A DNA stretch of 64,000 nucleotides from RYN-124 sp033851845. Lineage in GTDB: Bacteria > Actinomycetota > Actinomycetes > Mycobacteriales > SCTD01. The DNA is taken from the NCBI GenBank assembly GCA_033851845.1, contig JAWWOH010000140.1, positions 34,090-98,089 of the forward strand, in the 5' to 3' direction. Made by a program: the position numbers and the translations under genes. Positions 26,081 through 34,383 of the stretch are shown in pieces (the stretch's first letter is position 1; every line of letters starts with the position of its first letter). The notes beneath the pieces are model-generated. The model made no database searches. It saw nothing but the letters and a program-made list of their open reading frames with translations, and was not told the DNA's origin.

Positions 26081-27327
26081 GCTGTCGACTTCGACTCCGC
26101 CGCCGCGACTCCTGCCTGTGGCACCCGGAAGCCCAGCAGCGTGCAGGCGCCGACAACGACCGCGCTCACCACCAACGACGTCCCGAACGAGCCGTGGTCG
26201 ATGAGCAGACCCGCCGCGACCGGGCCGATGACCGAACCCAGGTCGCTCGCCATCTGCCACACCGCGACCGCCGTACCGCCCTTGCCCTCGAGCACGTCGC
26301 CCAAGATCGCGGCCGGGGCGACCCCCATCACCGCGGCCCCGAGCGCGAACAGCCCCATCGCCAGCAGCAGCGAGACCGGCCCGGTGACCAGCGCCAGCGC
26401 GACGAGTGACCCGGCCGTGAGGAACCCTCCGACGATGAGCATCGGCCGCCGGCCGATCTCGTCGACCGCCTTGCCGGCAGGCAGCAGGAGCACGCCCTGC
26501 ACCAGCGCGGCGACAACGAACGCGGCCCCGATCCAGCCCGGCGCGAGGTGCAGCTTCTTCACCACCAGGAGAGGTACGACGGTGCTGCGCACGCCGAGGA
26601 CGCTGAACCCGACCGCGAAGTTGCCGGCCAAGGCTGCTTGGTACGCCGGCTTCGCCAGCGCCGTCTTCAGCGTCGTACGCGGCGCGGGCACCACCACCTC
26701 GGGCGCGGCCGACTCCTCCGCCACGCCGAGCGACACCTGAGCCGGCTGGTCGCGCACCGCGCCCCGCGGCAGCATCGTGATGGCGACGAGCGCGGCCAGC
26801 GCGAGCGTGCCGGTGTAGAGGAAGAACGGCGCCCGCAGCGAGATGCCGATCACCGCGCCGCCGAACGCCGGCCCAATGATGCCGCCGAGGAGGAACCCGC
26901 CCCGGTAGACGCTCTGCGTCTGGCCGCGCTGGGCGGCGCTCGCGACCCGCAGCAGCAGGCTTGTGGACGCGATCGTGAAGATGGCCGACCCGATGCCGCC
27001 GATCGCCCGGAACACCAGCAGCTGGGGGTAGTTGACGGCGAGTCCGGCGAACAGCGACGACACCGCCACCACGACGATGCCGACGATCAGCGCGACCCGC
27101 TCCCCCGCCCGGTCGACGAGCCGCCCGCCGCCGATCCCGGACAGCAGCCGCATCAGCGCGAACGCCGAGACCACCGCACCTGCCGCCGTCGGCCCGACGC
27201 CGAACTGCAGCGCGAACAGCGGCACCGCCGGCACGACGATGCCGAACCCGAGCGCGACGCAGAACGCCACCAGCGCAAGCACGAACGTCTCGCGCGGCAA
27301 CCCTCGCAAGCTCGCCGGCATCCTCAC
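26077..27327 (-). CDS. MFS transporter
   Basis: 416 residues with 12 predicted membrane helices. MFS signature loops include SGIGGGRLVDRAGERVALIVG between helices 2 and 3 and a related KAVDEIGRRPML in the second half. The central cytoplasmic loop holds VSLGVAEESAAPEVVVPAPR. It is translationally coupled to the downstream GH79-like gene. The family covers both sugar and drug transporters, so direction and substrate are open. Confidence 0.9.
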   Translation of the reverse strand: MRMPASLRGLPRETFVLALVAFCVALGFGIVVPAVPLFALQFGVGPTAAGAVVSAFALMRLLSGIGGGRLVDRAGERVALIVGIVVVAVSSLFAGLAVNYPQLLVFRAIGGIGSAIFTIASTSLLLRVASAAQRGQTQSVYRGGFLLGGIIGPAFGGAVIGISLRAPFFLYTGTLALAALVAITMLPRGAVRDQPAQVSLGVAEESAAPEVVVPAPRTTLKTALAKPAYQAALAGNFAVGFSVLGVRSTVVPLLVVKKLHLAPGWIGAAFVVAALVQGVLLLPAGKAVDEIGRRPMLIVGGFLTAGSLVALALVTGPVSLLLAMGLFALGAAVMGVAPAAILGDVLEGKGGTAVAVWQMASDLGSVIGPVAAGLLIDHGSFGTSLVVSAVVVGACTLLGFRVPQAGVAAAESKSTA

Positions 27328-27407
27328 CGCCGCATCGTCCCCGAGCGGTCATCCACAGCAGCCCACCGACCCCGGTTGCTCTGCGCGGCCACCCGCAACT
27401 CGCCGGT

Positions 27408-27443
27408 TCGGCGATATATCCATATGCTCGGCGATCGGATATA
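27408..27443 (+). promoter_or_regulatory. vapBC operator/promoter region
   Basis: Upstream of the VapB start are an inverted repeat TATATCC (27415-27421) / GGATATA (27437-27443) with a 15-base spacer, and a direct repeat TCGGCGAT at 27408-27415 and 27428-27435, spaced 20 bases. The AT-rich arms also supply a probable -10 region. Such repeats are typical antitoxin binding sites. Confidence 0.6.
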
Positions 27444-27451
27444 CTCCCGGG

Positions 27452-27658
27452 ATGACGAAGCGGCTGGTCGAGATCGACGATGACGTCCTGGATGCAGCAC
27501 GTACGGCGCTCGAGACCCGCACCATCAAGGGCACGGTCGACCGCGCACTTCGCGACGCCGCAGCCGCAGACGCCAGACGACGCTTCCTCGTCCGGGCGCT
27601 CGCGGATGGCCTCAGCGACCTGCGTGATCCCGGCGTCATGGCGGATGCGTGGCGGTAG
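27452..27658 (+). CDS. VapB-type antitoxin
   Basis: 68 residues from ATG at 27452. The N-terminus MTKRLVEIDDDVLDAARTALETRTIKGTVDRALRDAAA is a ribbon-helix-helix DNA-binding unit of the actinobacterial VapB family. The C-terminus LRDPGVMADAWR is the short segment that inserts into the VapC toxin. It overlaps the toxin gene by 10 bases and is preceded by operator-like repeats, so it should neutralise the toxin and repress the pair. Confidence 0.9.
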   Translation: MTKRLVEIDDDVLDAARTALETRTIKGTVDRALRDAAAADARRRFLVRALADGLSDLRDPGVMADAWR

Positions 27659-28068
27659 CGCGGTATCTCGCGGACAAGAGCGCGACCGCGCGACTTCACC
27701 AGCCCGCCGTGCAAGCGCGACTGGCCCCGCTCGTCGAAGCGGGTCTCGTCGCCACCTGTTCGCTGGTCGACCTGGAGCTCGGATTCAGCACCAGGAACAG
27801 GAAGGAGTACGACGAGCTCCGGCGCGAACGAGCCGGCTTCGAGCGACTCGACATCGACCAGGCCGACTGGGACCGCGCGTACGACGTCCAATCTCAGCTC
27901 GCCGGCACCGGACGCACGCGCGCAGTCGGCATCGCGGACCTCGTACTGGCCGCCGTCGCCGAGCGGCATCGAGTGACGCTGCTTCACTACGACCGAGACT
28001 TCGCGTTCATCGCGGACACCACGTCACAGCCCACCGAATGGGTCGTCCCGTCGGGCTCAGTGGCCTAG
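27649..28068 (+). CDS. VapC-type PIN-domain toxin
   Basis: 139 residues from GTG at 27649, inside the antitoxin gene. The PIN acidic residues are in place: Asp9 (YLADKSA), Asp41/Glu43 (VDLELGF), Asp97 (GIADLVLAAVA) and Asp115/Asp117 (HYDRDF), so it should be an active Mg-dependent ribonuclease. It is the second gene of a standard vapBC operon, convergent with the DUF222-HNH gene that ends 12 bases later. The RNA target is unknown. Confidence 0.93.
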   Translation: MAVARYLADKSATARLHQPAVQARLAPLVEAGLVATCSLVDLELGFSTRNRKEYDELRRERAGFERLDIDQADWDRAYDVQSQLAGTGRTRAVGIADLVLAAVAERHRVTLLHYDRDFAFIADTTSQPTEWVVPSGSVA

Positions 28069-28079
28069 ACCCACACATC

Positions 28080-29537
28080 TCATGCCGCCACCTGCCGGAC
28101 CCAGCCATCGGGGCCGAGCAGCCGGCCGTCCTTGAGCAGCAGCGTCTTGCCACCCTCGTGCAGGTCGTGATGCGACCCGGGACAGAACATCACCGTGTCG
28201 TAGAAGCTCGTCGTCTTGCTTCGCGCGTAGGCGTCGGGATGGTGCGGAATCAACGGCGTTCCGGGCGGCGGATGACACCCGGCGGCTTGGCAGACTCCTC
28301 CTGTCTCCATCTCCTTGGCTTTTCGCTCGTGCGCCTTCAGGGTCCGAGCCGTGTGGCTCATCTCGATGACCTTGTTGCCCAGTCCCATCACGAACCGCGT
28401 CATCGCGCTGTCGCACGCCCACCGCCGCACCAACGACGCGGGCAGCGACCGTCCGGACCGACCGACCGCGGGCAGCGCACCCGGCGCGCCCTGCAACGCA
28501 TCGAGACCGACCCGCACCAGCAGGTGCGGCACGACCTTGCCGCGCGAGCCCGCGATCCCTGTGCCCAACCAGTCGGAGAGCACGGTCTTGAGTGCGTCAT
28601 GGCGGCGCTCCCACACCTTGCGCGGCTTCGCGCCCGGCCCGGCCGCATAGGGATCGCGTCCCTCGGCTCGGAGCTCCGCAGCCACCGCGGTGTCGGTGAC
28701 GTTCTCCGGATCGGTCGCCATCGCCGCGGTCAACGTCGTGTGCAGCAGCTCGCCGGTCTCGTCGTCGAGATCCGCCTCGAGCCGCCAGCCGCAGCCGTCG
28801 CTGTTGCGCTCCAGCGCCAACCCGCGTCGCGCGTGCGCCCGCGCCGCCAGGTCTTCGAGCCGCTGCGGCAACAGCGCGTCGACCAGCTCCTCCAACGCCG
28901 GCCGTAACGACCGCGTCTCCACCCGCACGGCGAGAGCGACGAAGGCTTCTTCCACCCGGGCGACCTGCGACCGACCTGACTCCTGCAGCGCAACCATCTC
29001 CGCGAGCAGCCGGCGCAGTCGCAGGTCATCGTCGGACAGCCCGCCCAGCGCCTCGCCGAACAGCTGTGGCACGCCGCGCAGGATCACGCTGTCGAGCACG
29101 TCCTCAGCCGGCAAGCCGTCGATCAGCCCGTCGCGCTGGTCGAGGAAGCCGCGCACCTTCTCGACCGCCGCGCTCACCCGCTGGGCTGCGAGCATGGACA
29201 GGCGGCCGGACTCGAGCTCCCGTCGTACCGAAGGAAGGTTGTCGAGGCGACGAGCGAGCGCGACCTGCCGGCGATCGACCGACGTCGTCTGCGCCTCCAC
29301 CCAGGTGCCCACCGACGGCATCGCGTCGAGCTCGTGCAGCTGCCGAAGCTCGATGTCGCGCACGCGGTGCAGCAGGTGCGCGTCGAGCTGCTCCTTCACG
29401 GCGAACAGCGCGCGGGTGTCCGCGAGCGCGACTGGGCCGGGCGCATCGACCGGCGCGAGGTCACTCAGCGCCGTCATCGCCTCGACGACCGCGCGCACAC
29501 CAGGAGAGAGCAGCGTCGGGTCCACGTCGACCTTCAT
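28080..29537 (-). CDS. DUF222 / 13E12-family HNH endonuclease (copy 1)
   Basis: 485 residues from ATG at 29537 behind GAGGAGGTG. The N-terminal two thirds is the helical DUF222 region found in the 13E12 repeat family of actinobacteria. The C-terminal HNH core is visible as GGVCQAAGC, then PHHPDAYAR, then CPGSHHDLHEG, with the metal-binding Cys pairs and His residues intact. A perfect LexA box lies 18 bases upstream of the start. A close paralogue sits at 55111-56571. Mycobacterial 13E12 genes are known DNA-damage-inducible genes. The DNA target is unknown. Confidence 0.9.
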   Translation of the reverse strand: MKVDVDPTLLSPGVRAVVEAMTALSDLAPVDAPGPVALADTRALFAVKEQLDAHLLHRVRDIELRQLHELDAMPSVGTWVEAQTTSVDRRQVALARRLDNLPSVRRELESGRLSMLAAQRVSAAVEKVRGFLDQRDGLIDGLPAEDVLDSVILRGVPQLFGEALGGLSDDDLRLRRLLAEMVALQESGRSQVARVEEAFVALAVRVETRSLRPALEELVDALLPQRLEDLAARAHARRGLALERNSDGCGWRLEADLDDETGELLHTTLTAAMATDPENVTDTAVAAELRAEGRDPYAAGPGAKPRKVWERRHDALKTVLSDWLGTGIAGSRGKVVPHLLVRVGLDALQGAPGALPAVGRSGRSLPASLVRRWACDSAMTRFVMGLGNKVIEMSHTARTLKAHERKAKEMETGGVCQAAGCHPPPGTPLIPHHPDAYARSKTTSFYDTVMFCPGSHHDLHEGGKTLLLKDGRLLGPDGWVRQVAA

Positions 29538-29554
29538 CCGCACCTCCTCGTTAT

Positions 29555-29570
29555 TCGAACGTATGTTCGA
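29555..29570. promoter_or_regulatory. LexA/SOS box
   Basis: TCGAACGTATGTTCGA is a perfect 16-bp match to the actinobacterial SOS box TCGAAC-N4-GTTCGA, centred 25 bases upstream of the DUF222-HNH copy 1 start. TAATAT follows immediately (29570-29575) and, read on the minus strand as ATATTA, may be part of the -10 region. Confidence 0.85.
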
Positions 29571-29618
29571 TAATATGACATGTCCGACATAGGCGCAAGC
29601 CCTTGTGCACAAGACTTT

Positions 29619-30098
29619 TCAAGCAGTACGTCGACGCACCGCGCGCGGCCCGAGCACGGGCTGACCGCCAGCGCCACCGCGGTAGCCGCGCGACCAGGGC
29701 CAGACCCCGCTCTCGTCGGCGTGCACCGGTTGAACCGCCTGCAGATCGGGGCCGTACACGTCATCCGCGAACAGCAGATGCGCCTCCGGACACGGCAGCT
29801 GGACGATCTCGACGCGCCGGCCAGCGACGGCCACCCGCTGTCCGTGCTCGAGCCAGCGGCGATGCAGAAGCTCACCGCCCGCGTTCAGCAAGGCAGCCGC
29901 CTCGTTCGGCGTCACTCCGGTCGCAATGAGCTCCGGATAGCCGTGCTCGGTCAGCCCGATCGTGTAGGCGTAGGACGGCACGCCCCGTGTGCCGATCACG
30001 TACTGGACGTACCAGCCGCAGCGCTCGATCGTCGGCCGGATCACTCGCGCGTAGAACTCGTCCAGCGTCTCGTCGTTGTCGTCGCAGTGCTCGCACAT
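29619..30098 (-). CDS. DUF4262 family protein
   Basis: 159 residues from ATG at 30098 with GAGGAGCTGCG upstream. MCEHCDDNDETLDEFYARVIRPTIERCGW starts with a CxxC pair, and the body carries the DUF4262 signature GVPSYAYTIGLTEHGYPELIATGV and a later VQLPCPEAHLLFADDVYG. The C-terminal about 20 residues are Gly/Arg-rich. The family has no assigned function. It is divergent from the following unknown gene and downstream of the SOS-controlled HNH region. Confidence 0.82.
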   Translation of the reverse strand: MCEHCDDNDETLDEFYARVIRPTIERCGWYVQYVIGTRGVPSYAYTIGLTEHGYPELIATGVTPNEAAALLNAGGELLHRRWLEHGQRVAVAGRRVEIVQLPCPEAHLLFADDVYGPDLQAVQPVHADESGVWPWSRGYRGGAGGQPVLGPRAVRRRTA

Positions 30099-30236
30099 CG
30101 CAGCTCCTCGGTCGGGTGCGCCGACCATGACGAGCCGCTCCGACAAGCTGACGACGGCTGTCCACACACGCTGCACCGGGTCCACAGATCTACGACGTGA
30201 GGAGGGCAGTCCGCGAAAGCCGCCCACGATCACGAC

Positions 30237-31121
30237 ATGACGATCTCCTCGTTCTGCCACGAGCAGCTGCGCACACAGGGCCCGCTCGCCCTCGACGTCC
30301 TCGCTCGCCTTGCCGTCGCAGAAGGCGTCACCACGTCGCGTACGCCGGAGGCGTCCGTGCGCGGCGCCCTCATCCACAACGCGGTCGAGCTGCGCGACAA
30401 GCGCTGGGCATCACCACTCGCGCTGCTCGAGGGACGCTGGCTGACGACCCGGCGCTACGGGAGCACCTGGTACGGCGAAGAGCCGGCGAGCCACGACCTC
30501 GCACCACTGCATCTCGCCGTACGCGCGGAGGACATCCCGCTCGCCACCGGTGGCGTCCTGAAGCGCGGGTCCTACGGCTACGGCTGGAAGGCTCCCGACA
30601 GGTGGCCCGGCCTCGACTGCCACGAGGGACAGCTGTTGTCACTGCACGTCGAAGGCGGCGTCCTGCACGTGGAGGTCATCGACGAGACGCCGGCCGTGCG
30701 CGCACGTGGCAACGCCTTCGCCCTCGCCGTCGGCCGGCTCGAGGAGCGCGGTAGCACCTGGTACTCCGGCTCCCGCGCAGTGTCCGAGAACCTGCAGAAG
30801 CGCATCTGGGAGCTTCTTGCGGGCGAGTCTGCTGTCCTCACCGAACCGGCGTCGCCGCTGAGCGAGTGCGTTCCCGCGCTGGCCGCCGCCCTCAAGGCCG
30901 AGTGGGATGCACACCGAGAAGCGGAGCGGCACTGGCGGCCGACCCTCGACCTGTCCGCCGACCATCAGGACATCGCCATGGCAGCCGCGCGCGACGCCGA
31001 CGTCTTGGTCCACGAGTGGCTCAACGACTTCGTCGACCGCTCACTGCTCGCCCTCGAGACCGGGACGATGTGGCAGCCGCTGTACGACGAGCGCGTCCGT
31101 CCGCTCCGACGCCGCATATAG
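30237..31121 (+). CDS. hypothetical protein
   Basis: 294 residues. I do not recognise the family. The first about 60 residues (LALDVLARLAVAEGVTTSRTPEASVRGALIHN) look like a winged-helix unit similar to HARE-HTH modules. The middle part has two similar beta segments, RYGSTWYGEE and ERGSTWYSGS, and the C-terminal 80 residues are helical and acidic/basic (AALKAEWDAHREAERHW). No signal peptide or membrane helix is present. It lies between DUF4262 and the RHH-Doc pair, in a stretch rich in toxin-antitoxin and nuclease genes. Confidence 0.7.
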   Translation: MTISSFCHEQLRTQGPLALDVLARLAVAEGVTTSRTPEASVRGALIHNAVELRDKRWASPLALLEGRWLTTRRYGSTWYGEEPASHDLAPLHLAVRAEDIPLATGGVLKRGSYGYGWKAPDRWPGLDCHEGQLLSLHVEGGVLHVEVIDETPAVRARGNAFALAVGRLEERGSTWYSGSRAVSENLQKRIWELLAGESAVLTEPASPLSECVPALAAALKAEWDAHREAERHWRPTLDLSADHQDIAMAAARDADVLVHEWLNDFVDRSLLALETGTMWQPLYDERVRPLRRRI

Positions 31122-31147
31122 ACCGCCGCAGGTATGAGATGCAGTTC

Positions 31148-31168
31148 ATGATACCAACGCGGTACCAT
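31148..31168 (+). promoter_or_regulatory. operator of the RHH-Doc pair
   Basis: ATGATACC (31148-31155) and GGTACCAT (31161-31168) form an inverted repeat with one mismatch and a five-base centre. It lies 7 bases before the antitoxin start and is the likely RHH antitoxin binding site. Confidence 0.6.
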
Positions 31169-31174
31169 GACGCC

Positions 31175-31378
31175 ATGGCGATGACGCTGCGCACCGACGA
31201 CGAGCTCGACGCTGCCCTCACCGCACTCGCCGAGGCAGAGGGCACGTCTCGCCAGGAGGTCATCCGGCGCGCCGTCCTCGACCGCTACGCACGCACGACC
31301 CGGCGCGCGAAGATCGATGAGATCCTGAACACCGAGCTCGAGCGGTACGCCGACGCCCTCGATCGCCTGGGCCAGTGA
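31175..31378 (+). CDS. ribbon-helix-helix antitoxin
   Basis: 67 residues from ATG at 31175 (or ATG 31181 two codons on). MTLRTDDELDAALTALAEAEGTSRQEVIRRAVLDRYA is a clear CopG/MetJ ribbon-helix-helix motif, and the rest is an amphipathic helix (AKIDEILNTELERYADALDRLGQ) suited to capping a toxin. It overlaps the Doc gene by 4 bases (GTGA). An RHH antitoxin with Doc is a common actinobacterial alternative to Phd-Doc. Confidence 0.88.
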   Translation: MAMTLRTDDELDAALTALAEAEGTSRQEVIRRAVLDRYARTTRRAKIDEILNTELERYADALDRLGQ

Positions 31379-31749
31379 TCTACCTCGATGTGGATGACAT
31401 CGTGCACATCGCGCGGAGAACGCTCGGATCCGTCGAGGTCCGCGATCTCGGACTGCTCGCGGCGGCAGCAGCTCGTCCGCAGGCCTCGGCGTTTGGCCTC
31501 GACGCCTATCCGACGCTGCACGAGAAGGCGGCCGCGCTCGTGCACTCGCTCGCGCGCAACCGCCCGCTCTTCGACGGCAACAAGCGACTCGCACTCGCGG
31601 CGCAGGTGACGCTTCTCGGTCTGAACGGATGGCGGTCCAAGCTCGACAACGACCAGGCTTACGACCTCATCATCGCCATCGCCTCGGGCGAGCTGGACGA
31701 CGTACCCGGCATCGCGGGCCGCCTTACCGAGGCGACCGAGCCGGTCTAG
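31375..31749 (+). CDS. doc: Doc-type Fic toxin (death on curing)
   Basis: 124 residues from GTG at 31375. The Fic core motif runs from His57 to Arg71: H-S-L-A-R-N-R-P-L-F-D-G-N-K-R. It includes the catalytic His and the DGNKR anion-binding loop of the Doc subfamily, whose P1-phage member phosphorylates EF-Tu. The length matches Doc. It is coupled to the RHH antitoxin. Catalytic residues appear intact, so the toxin should be functional; the target here is inferred from the family. Confidence 0.93.
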   Translation: MIYLDVDDIVHIARRTLGSVEVRDLGLLAAAAARPQASAFGLDAYPTLHEKAAALVHSLARNRPLFDGNKRLALAAQVTLLGLNGWRSKLDNDQAYDLIIAIASGELDDVPGIAGRLTEATEPV

Positions 31750-31801
31750 CGCTCGCCGTTCGACCGCCAGCTCCCGAGTGGTCGCCGAATGTCTTTGCGT
31801 G

Positions 31802-32458
31802 TCACGGTCTCCAGCTCGACAGGTCCCACGGGGTGCGCGAGTACTTGAGCTGTACGCCGGCTTCGCCTGCGGTGATCACCTGTCCGAACACGGTCGCGTA
31901 GACACCGCCCTCGAACGGATGCCGCACCACCAGCGCGGCCCGGTCGTCCTCAGGGTCGTGACGGGCGACCAGCGCCGGCCACTCCCCCGCCGGCGCCGCC
32001 GCGAAGTCGGCGAGGTAGCGGTCCGCCTTGCCGTCCTCCTCGCCGCCCGACGTGACCATGTGGATGCCCGACCCCAACGACGACGACATCAGCCGCTCCC
32101 CGTCCCACACCCACTGCGTCAGTGCGTCCGGCGCGGCGAGCACCAGCGCGAAGCTCGCCATGCCGCTCATGTCGATGTACGACGGCCAGTCCACCCCGTG
32201 CGCGACGCCGAGCAGCGGCAGCGCGCCACGCGACGGCGTACCAACCCGCTTCTGCGGTCGGTTCAGCACGAGCGCCGTCACACCCGACGCCGTGTCGGTG
32301 ACGCACCAGCTGCCACCGGCCACCCGGTCGCGCCCACCCACGACAGAAGGCTGCGCCGGCCACCACGGGCCGGGGTCGTCGAACTCCCGCCCGACCAGCT
32401 CGTCGCGCAGCGCGAGGATCTCGACAGACCCGCCCCACCGCACCACCACGGTGCACAT
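31802..32458 (-). CDS. NRDE/TANGO2 family protein
   Basis: 218 residues from ATG at 32458, chosen over ATG 32470 because the family begins Met-Cys (MCTVVVRW) with the cysteine at position 2. The NRDE-type region is diverged (GREFDDPGPWWPAQPSVVGGRDRVAGGSWCVTD), but GGSW and TALVLNRP are retained. TANGO2 proteins are linked to heme trafficking in eukaryotes; the bacterial role is unclear. It is divergent from the VOC gene with only 32 bases between. Confidence 0.82.
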   Translation of the reverse strand: MCTVVVRWGGSVEILALRDELVGREFDDPGPWWPAQPSVVGGRDRVAGGSWCVTDTASGVTALVLNRPQKRVGTPSRGALPLLGVAHGVDWPSYIDMSGMASFALVLAAPDALTQWVWDGERLMSSSLGSGIHMVTSGGEEDGKADRYLADFAAAPAGEWPALVARHDPEDDRAALVVRHPFEGGVYATVFGQVITAGEAGVQLKYSRTPWDLSSWRP

Positions 32459-32490
32459 ACCGCGCCCCATTCGTCGTTACATTGCCCAGC

Positions 32491-32871
32491 ATGCTCGATC
32501 ACCTGGGTGTGCAGGCAGCTGACGTCGAAGCCGCGGTCGCGTTCTACGTCCGGGCGTTCGGTCCGATCGGGATGCACGAGATCATGCGTCACGACACGCC
32601 GGCCGGTCCCGCGATCGGTCTTGGTGGTGCGGATGGCTTTCCGCACTTCTGGTTGAGTCCGGCAAACGGAGCCGAGACGCGCGAGATCCATGTCGCGTTC
32701 GTCGCACCCAACCGGGCGGCCGTCGACGCAGTGCACGAGGCCGCCGTCGCGATGGGCGCCAACGTGCTGCACGCGCCGCGGGAGTTCCCGGAGTACCACC
32801 CCGGCTACTACGGCGTGTTCCTCCGCGACCTCGACGGCCACAACGTCGAGGCCGTCCACCACGGCTTCTGA
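32491..32871 (+). CDS. VOC/glyoxalase superfamily protein
   Basis: 126 residues from ATG at 32491. Two beta-alpha-beta-beta-beta modules are visible: MLDHLGVQAADVEAAVAFYVRAF at the start and HVAFVAPNRAAVDAVHEAAVAMGA in the second half. FLRDLDGHNVEAVHH at the end provides the typical metal-ligand Glu. Candidate metal residues are His7, His in EIHVAF and Glu in NVEAV. The substrate is unknown; members include glyoxalases, dioxygenases and resistance proteins. Confidence 0.88.
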   Translation: MLDHLGVQAADVEAAVAFYVRAFGPIGMHEIMRHDTPAGPAIGLGGADGFPHFWLSPANGAETREIHVAFVAPNRAAVDAVHEAAVAMGANVLHAPREFPEYHPGYYGVFLRDLDGHNVEAVHHGF

Positions 32872-33014
32872 GCTGCTTCAGCCGGCCCAGGTGGGTGTGC
32901 TTGAAGCACACGACATGTCCGGGCATGCCGTTTCAGCCCGGTTGCTGTCGCACTGCCAGCGGAATCACAGGTGCCTCCCAGCGTGGCTGCAGCGGCGCGG
33001 CCGAACGTGGGCGC

Positions 33015-34298
33015 ATGACGACGACGGACGTTCACGAGCCCTGGTACGCCGAGCCGCCGACCACCCCGGACTGGTCCCGTCCCGAGTTCGCGCTCCCTCC
33101 CCCGCCAGTCGTCCCCCCGCCGGCGCCTCCGGTACAGCCGGAGCCGACGTCGCCGCTGTCCCGGCCGCGTCGGCTCGCCCTTCTGGTCGCCGCACTCGTT
33201 CTGGCCGGGGCAGCCGGCGGGGGGATCGTTGCCCGCTTCGACCGGCCAGCGGCGCTCACCACGACCGCTATCGGCGCCTCCGTCGCCCGGTCGACATCGG
33301 CAGTCGCTGCGAGCACCGCCACGGCCGGTACGCCGGAAGCCGCCGCTGCGGTCATCGGCCCGAGCGTCGTCACCGTCGAGGTCAGCGGCACCGACGTCGT
33401 CACGTCACCCTTCGGCCAGCGGTCACAGCAGGTGTCGGACACCGGGTCCGGCATCGTCGTCCGCGTCGACGGGTCCACCGGCTACATCCTCACGAACAAC
33501 CACGTCGTGTCCGCCGCACTCGCCGGCGGATCGGTGCACATCACGCTCAACGACGGCCGGACCGTTGCGGGGACGATCGTCGGCCATGACACGACCTCCG
33601 ACCTCGCGGCCGTGAAGGTCACCGGAGTCACCGGGCTGACGGCCGCGGTCTTCGCCGACAGCGACGCGCTCAAGGTCGGCCAGGCAGTGCTCGCGATCGG
33701 TGCTCCGCTCGGCTTGTCCAACACCGTGACGCAGGGCATCGTCTCGACCCTGCACCGCCCGGTCGCAACCGGTGAGAGCGGCGCAGGAGCGCAGGCGGTG
33801 CTCGACGCCGTACAGACCGATGCCGCGATCAACCCCGGCAACAGCGGCGGTGCGCTCGTCGACCTCGCCGGCCGCGTCGTCGGCATCAACAGCGCGATCG
33901 CGTCGACAGGTTCGAGCTCGCAGTCCGGCAACATCGGCGTCGGCTTCGCGATCCCCTCGAACGACGCAGCAGCTGTCGCCGACCAGCTCATCGCCACCGG
34001 TCACGCGACCCACGCGCAGATCGGCATCTCCGCGCAGGACGCCGCGAGCAGCACCGACGGGGCACCCGGCCTGGGCGCCGCGATCGGTCAGGTCACGGCC
34101 GGCGGCCCCGCTGCGAAGGCAGGGCTGCAGCAAGGCGATCTGATCACCCGGATCGGTAACCGCGTGGTGACGGATGCCGACAGCCTCATCGTCGCCGTCC
34201 GCGCCAACGCACCCGGTATGACGGTGACCGTCACCTACCAGCGCGGCGGCCGGAGCCACACGGCAGCGGTGACCCTCGGCGCGGCCGGGTCGAGCTGA
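33015..34298 (+). CDS. HtrA/DegP-like trypsin-type serine protease with PDZ domain
   Basis: 427 residues. A Pro-rich cytoplasmic N-terminus (about 1-50) precedes one membrane helix (about 53-72). The extracytoplasmic S1C protease domain has the catalytic triad in TNNHVV (His), TSDLAAVKV (Asp) and NPGNSGGALVD (Ser). A PDZ domain occupies about 345-420 (GGPAAKAGLQQGDLITRIGN). It is likely an envelope stress protease or chaperone. It stands alone, and no sigma-factor site was recognised upstream. Confidence 0.93.
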   Translation: MTTTDVHEPWYAEPPTTPDWSRPEFALPPPPVVPPPAPPVQPEPTSPLSRPRRLALLVAALVLAGAAGGGIVARFDRPAALTTTAIGASVARSTSAVAASTATAGTPEAAAAVIGPSVVTVEVSGTDVVTSPFGQRSQQVSDTGSGIVVRVDGSTGYILTNNHVVSAALAGGSVHITLNDGRTVAGTIVGHDTTSDLAAVKVTGVTGLTAAVFADSDALKVGQAVLAIGAPLGLSNTVTQGIVSTLHRPVATGESGAGAQAVLDAVQTDAAINPGNSGGALVDLAGRVVGINSAIASTGSSSQSGNIGVGFAIPSNDAAAVADQLIATGHATHAQIGISAQDAASSTDGAPGLGAAIGQVTAGGPAAKAGLQQGDLITRIGNRVVTDADSLIVAVRANAPGMTVTVTYQRGGRSHTAAVTLGAAGSS

Positions 34299-34383
34299 GC
34301 CGACCCCACCCGACGGGCAGGATCGTGGCGCGGTGCGAAGAATGATGGGGTGAAGCTCTCAGCCAACCCCTGGAGACGCACTG

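Noticed and set aside
24605..27352. A 915-codon fusion frame spanning the MFS and glycosidase genes
   Set aside because: The upstream part is a frame shadow of the MFS gene; the real glycosidase start is GTG 26080 with a signal peptide directly after it.
30866..31378. Longer version of the RHH antitoxin starting at 30866
   Set aside because: The N-terminal extension is an Arg-rich shadow of the preceding gene. The RHH fold starts at 31175-31181 behind the operator.
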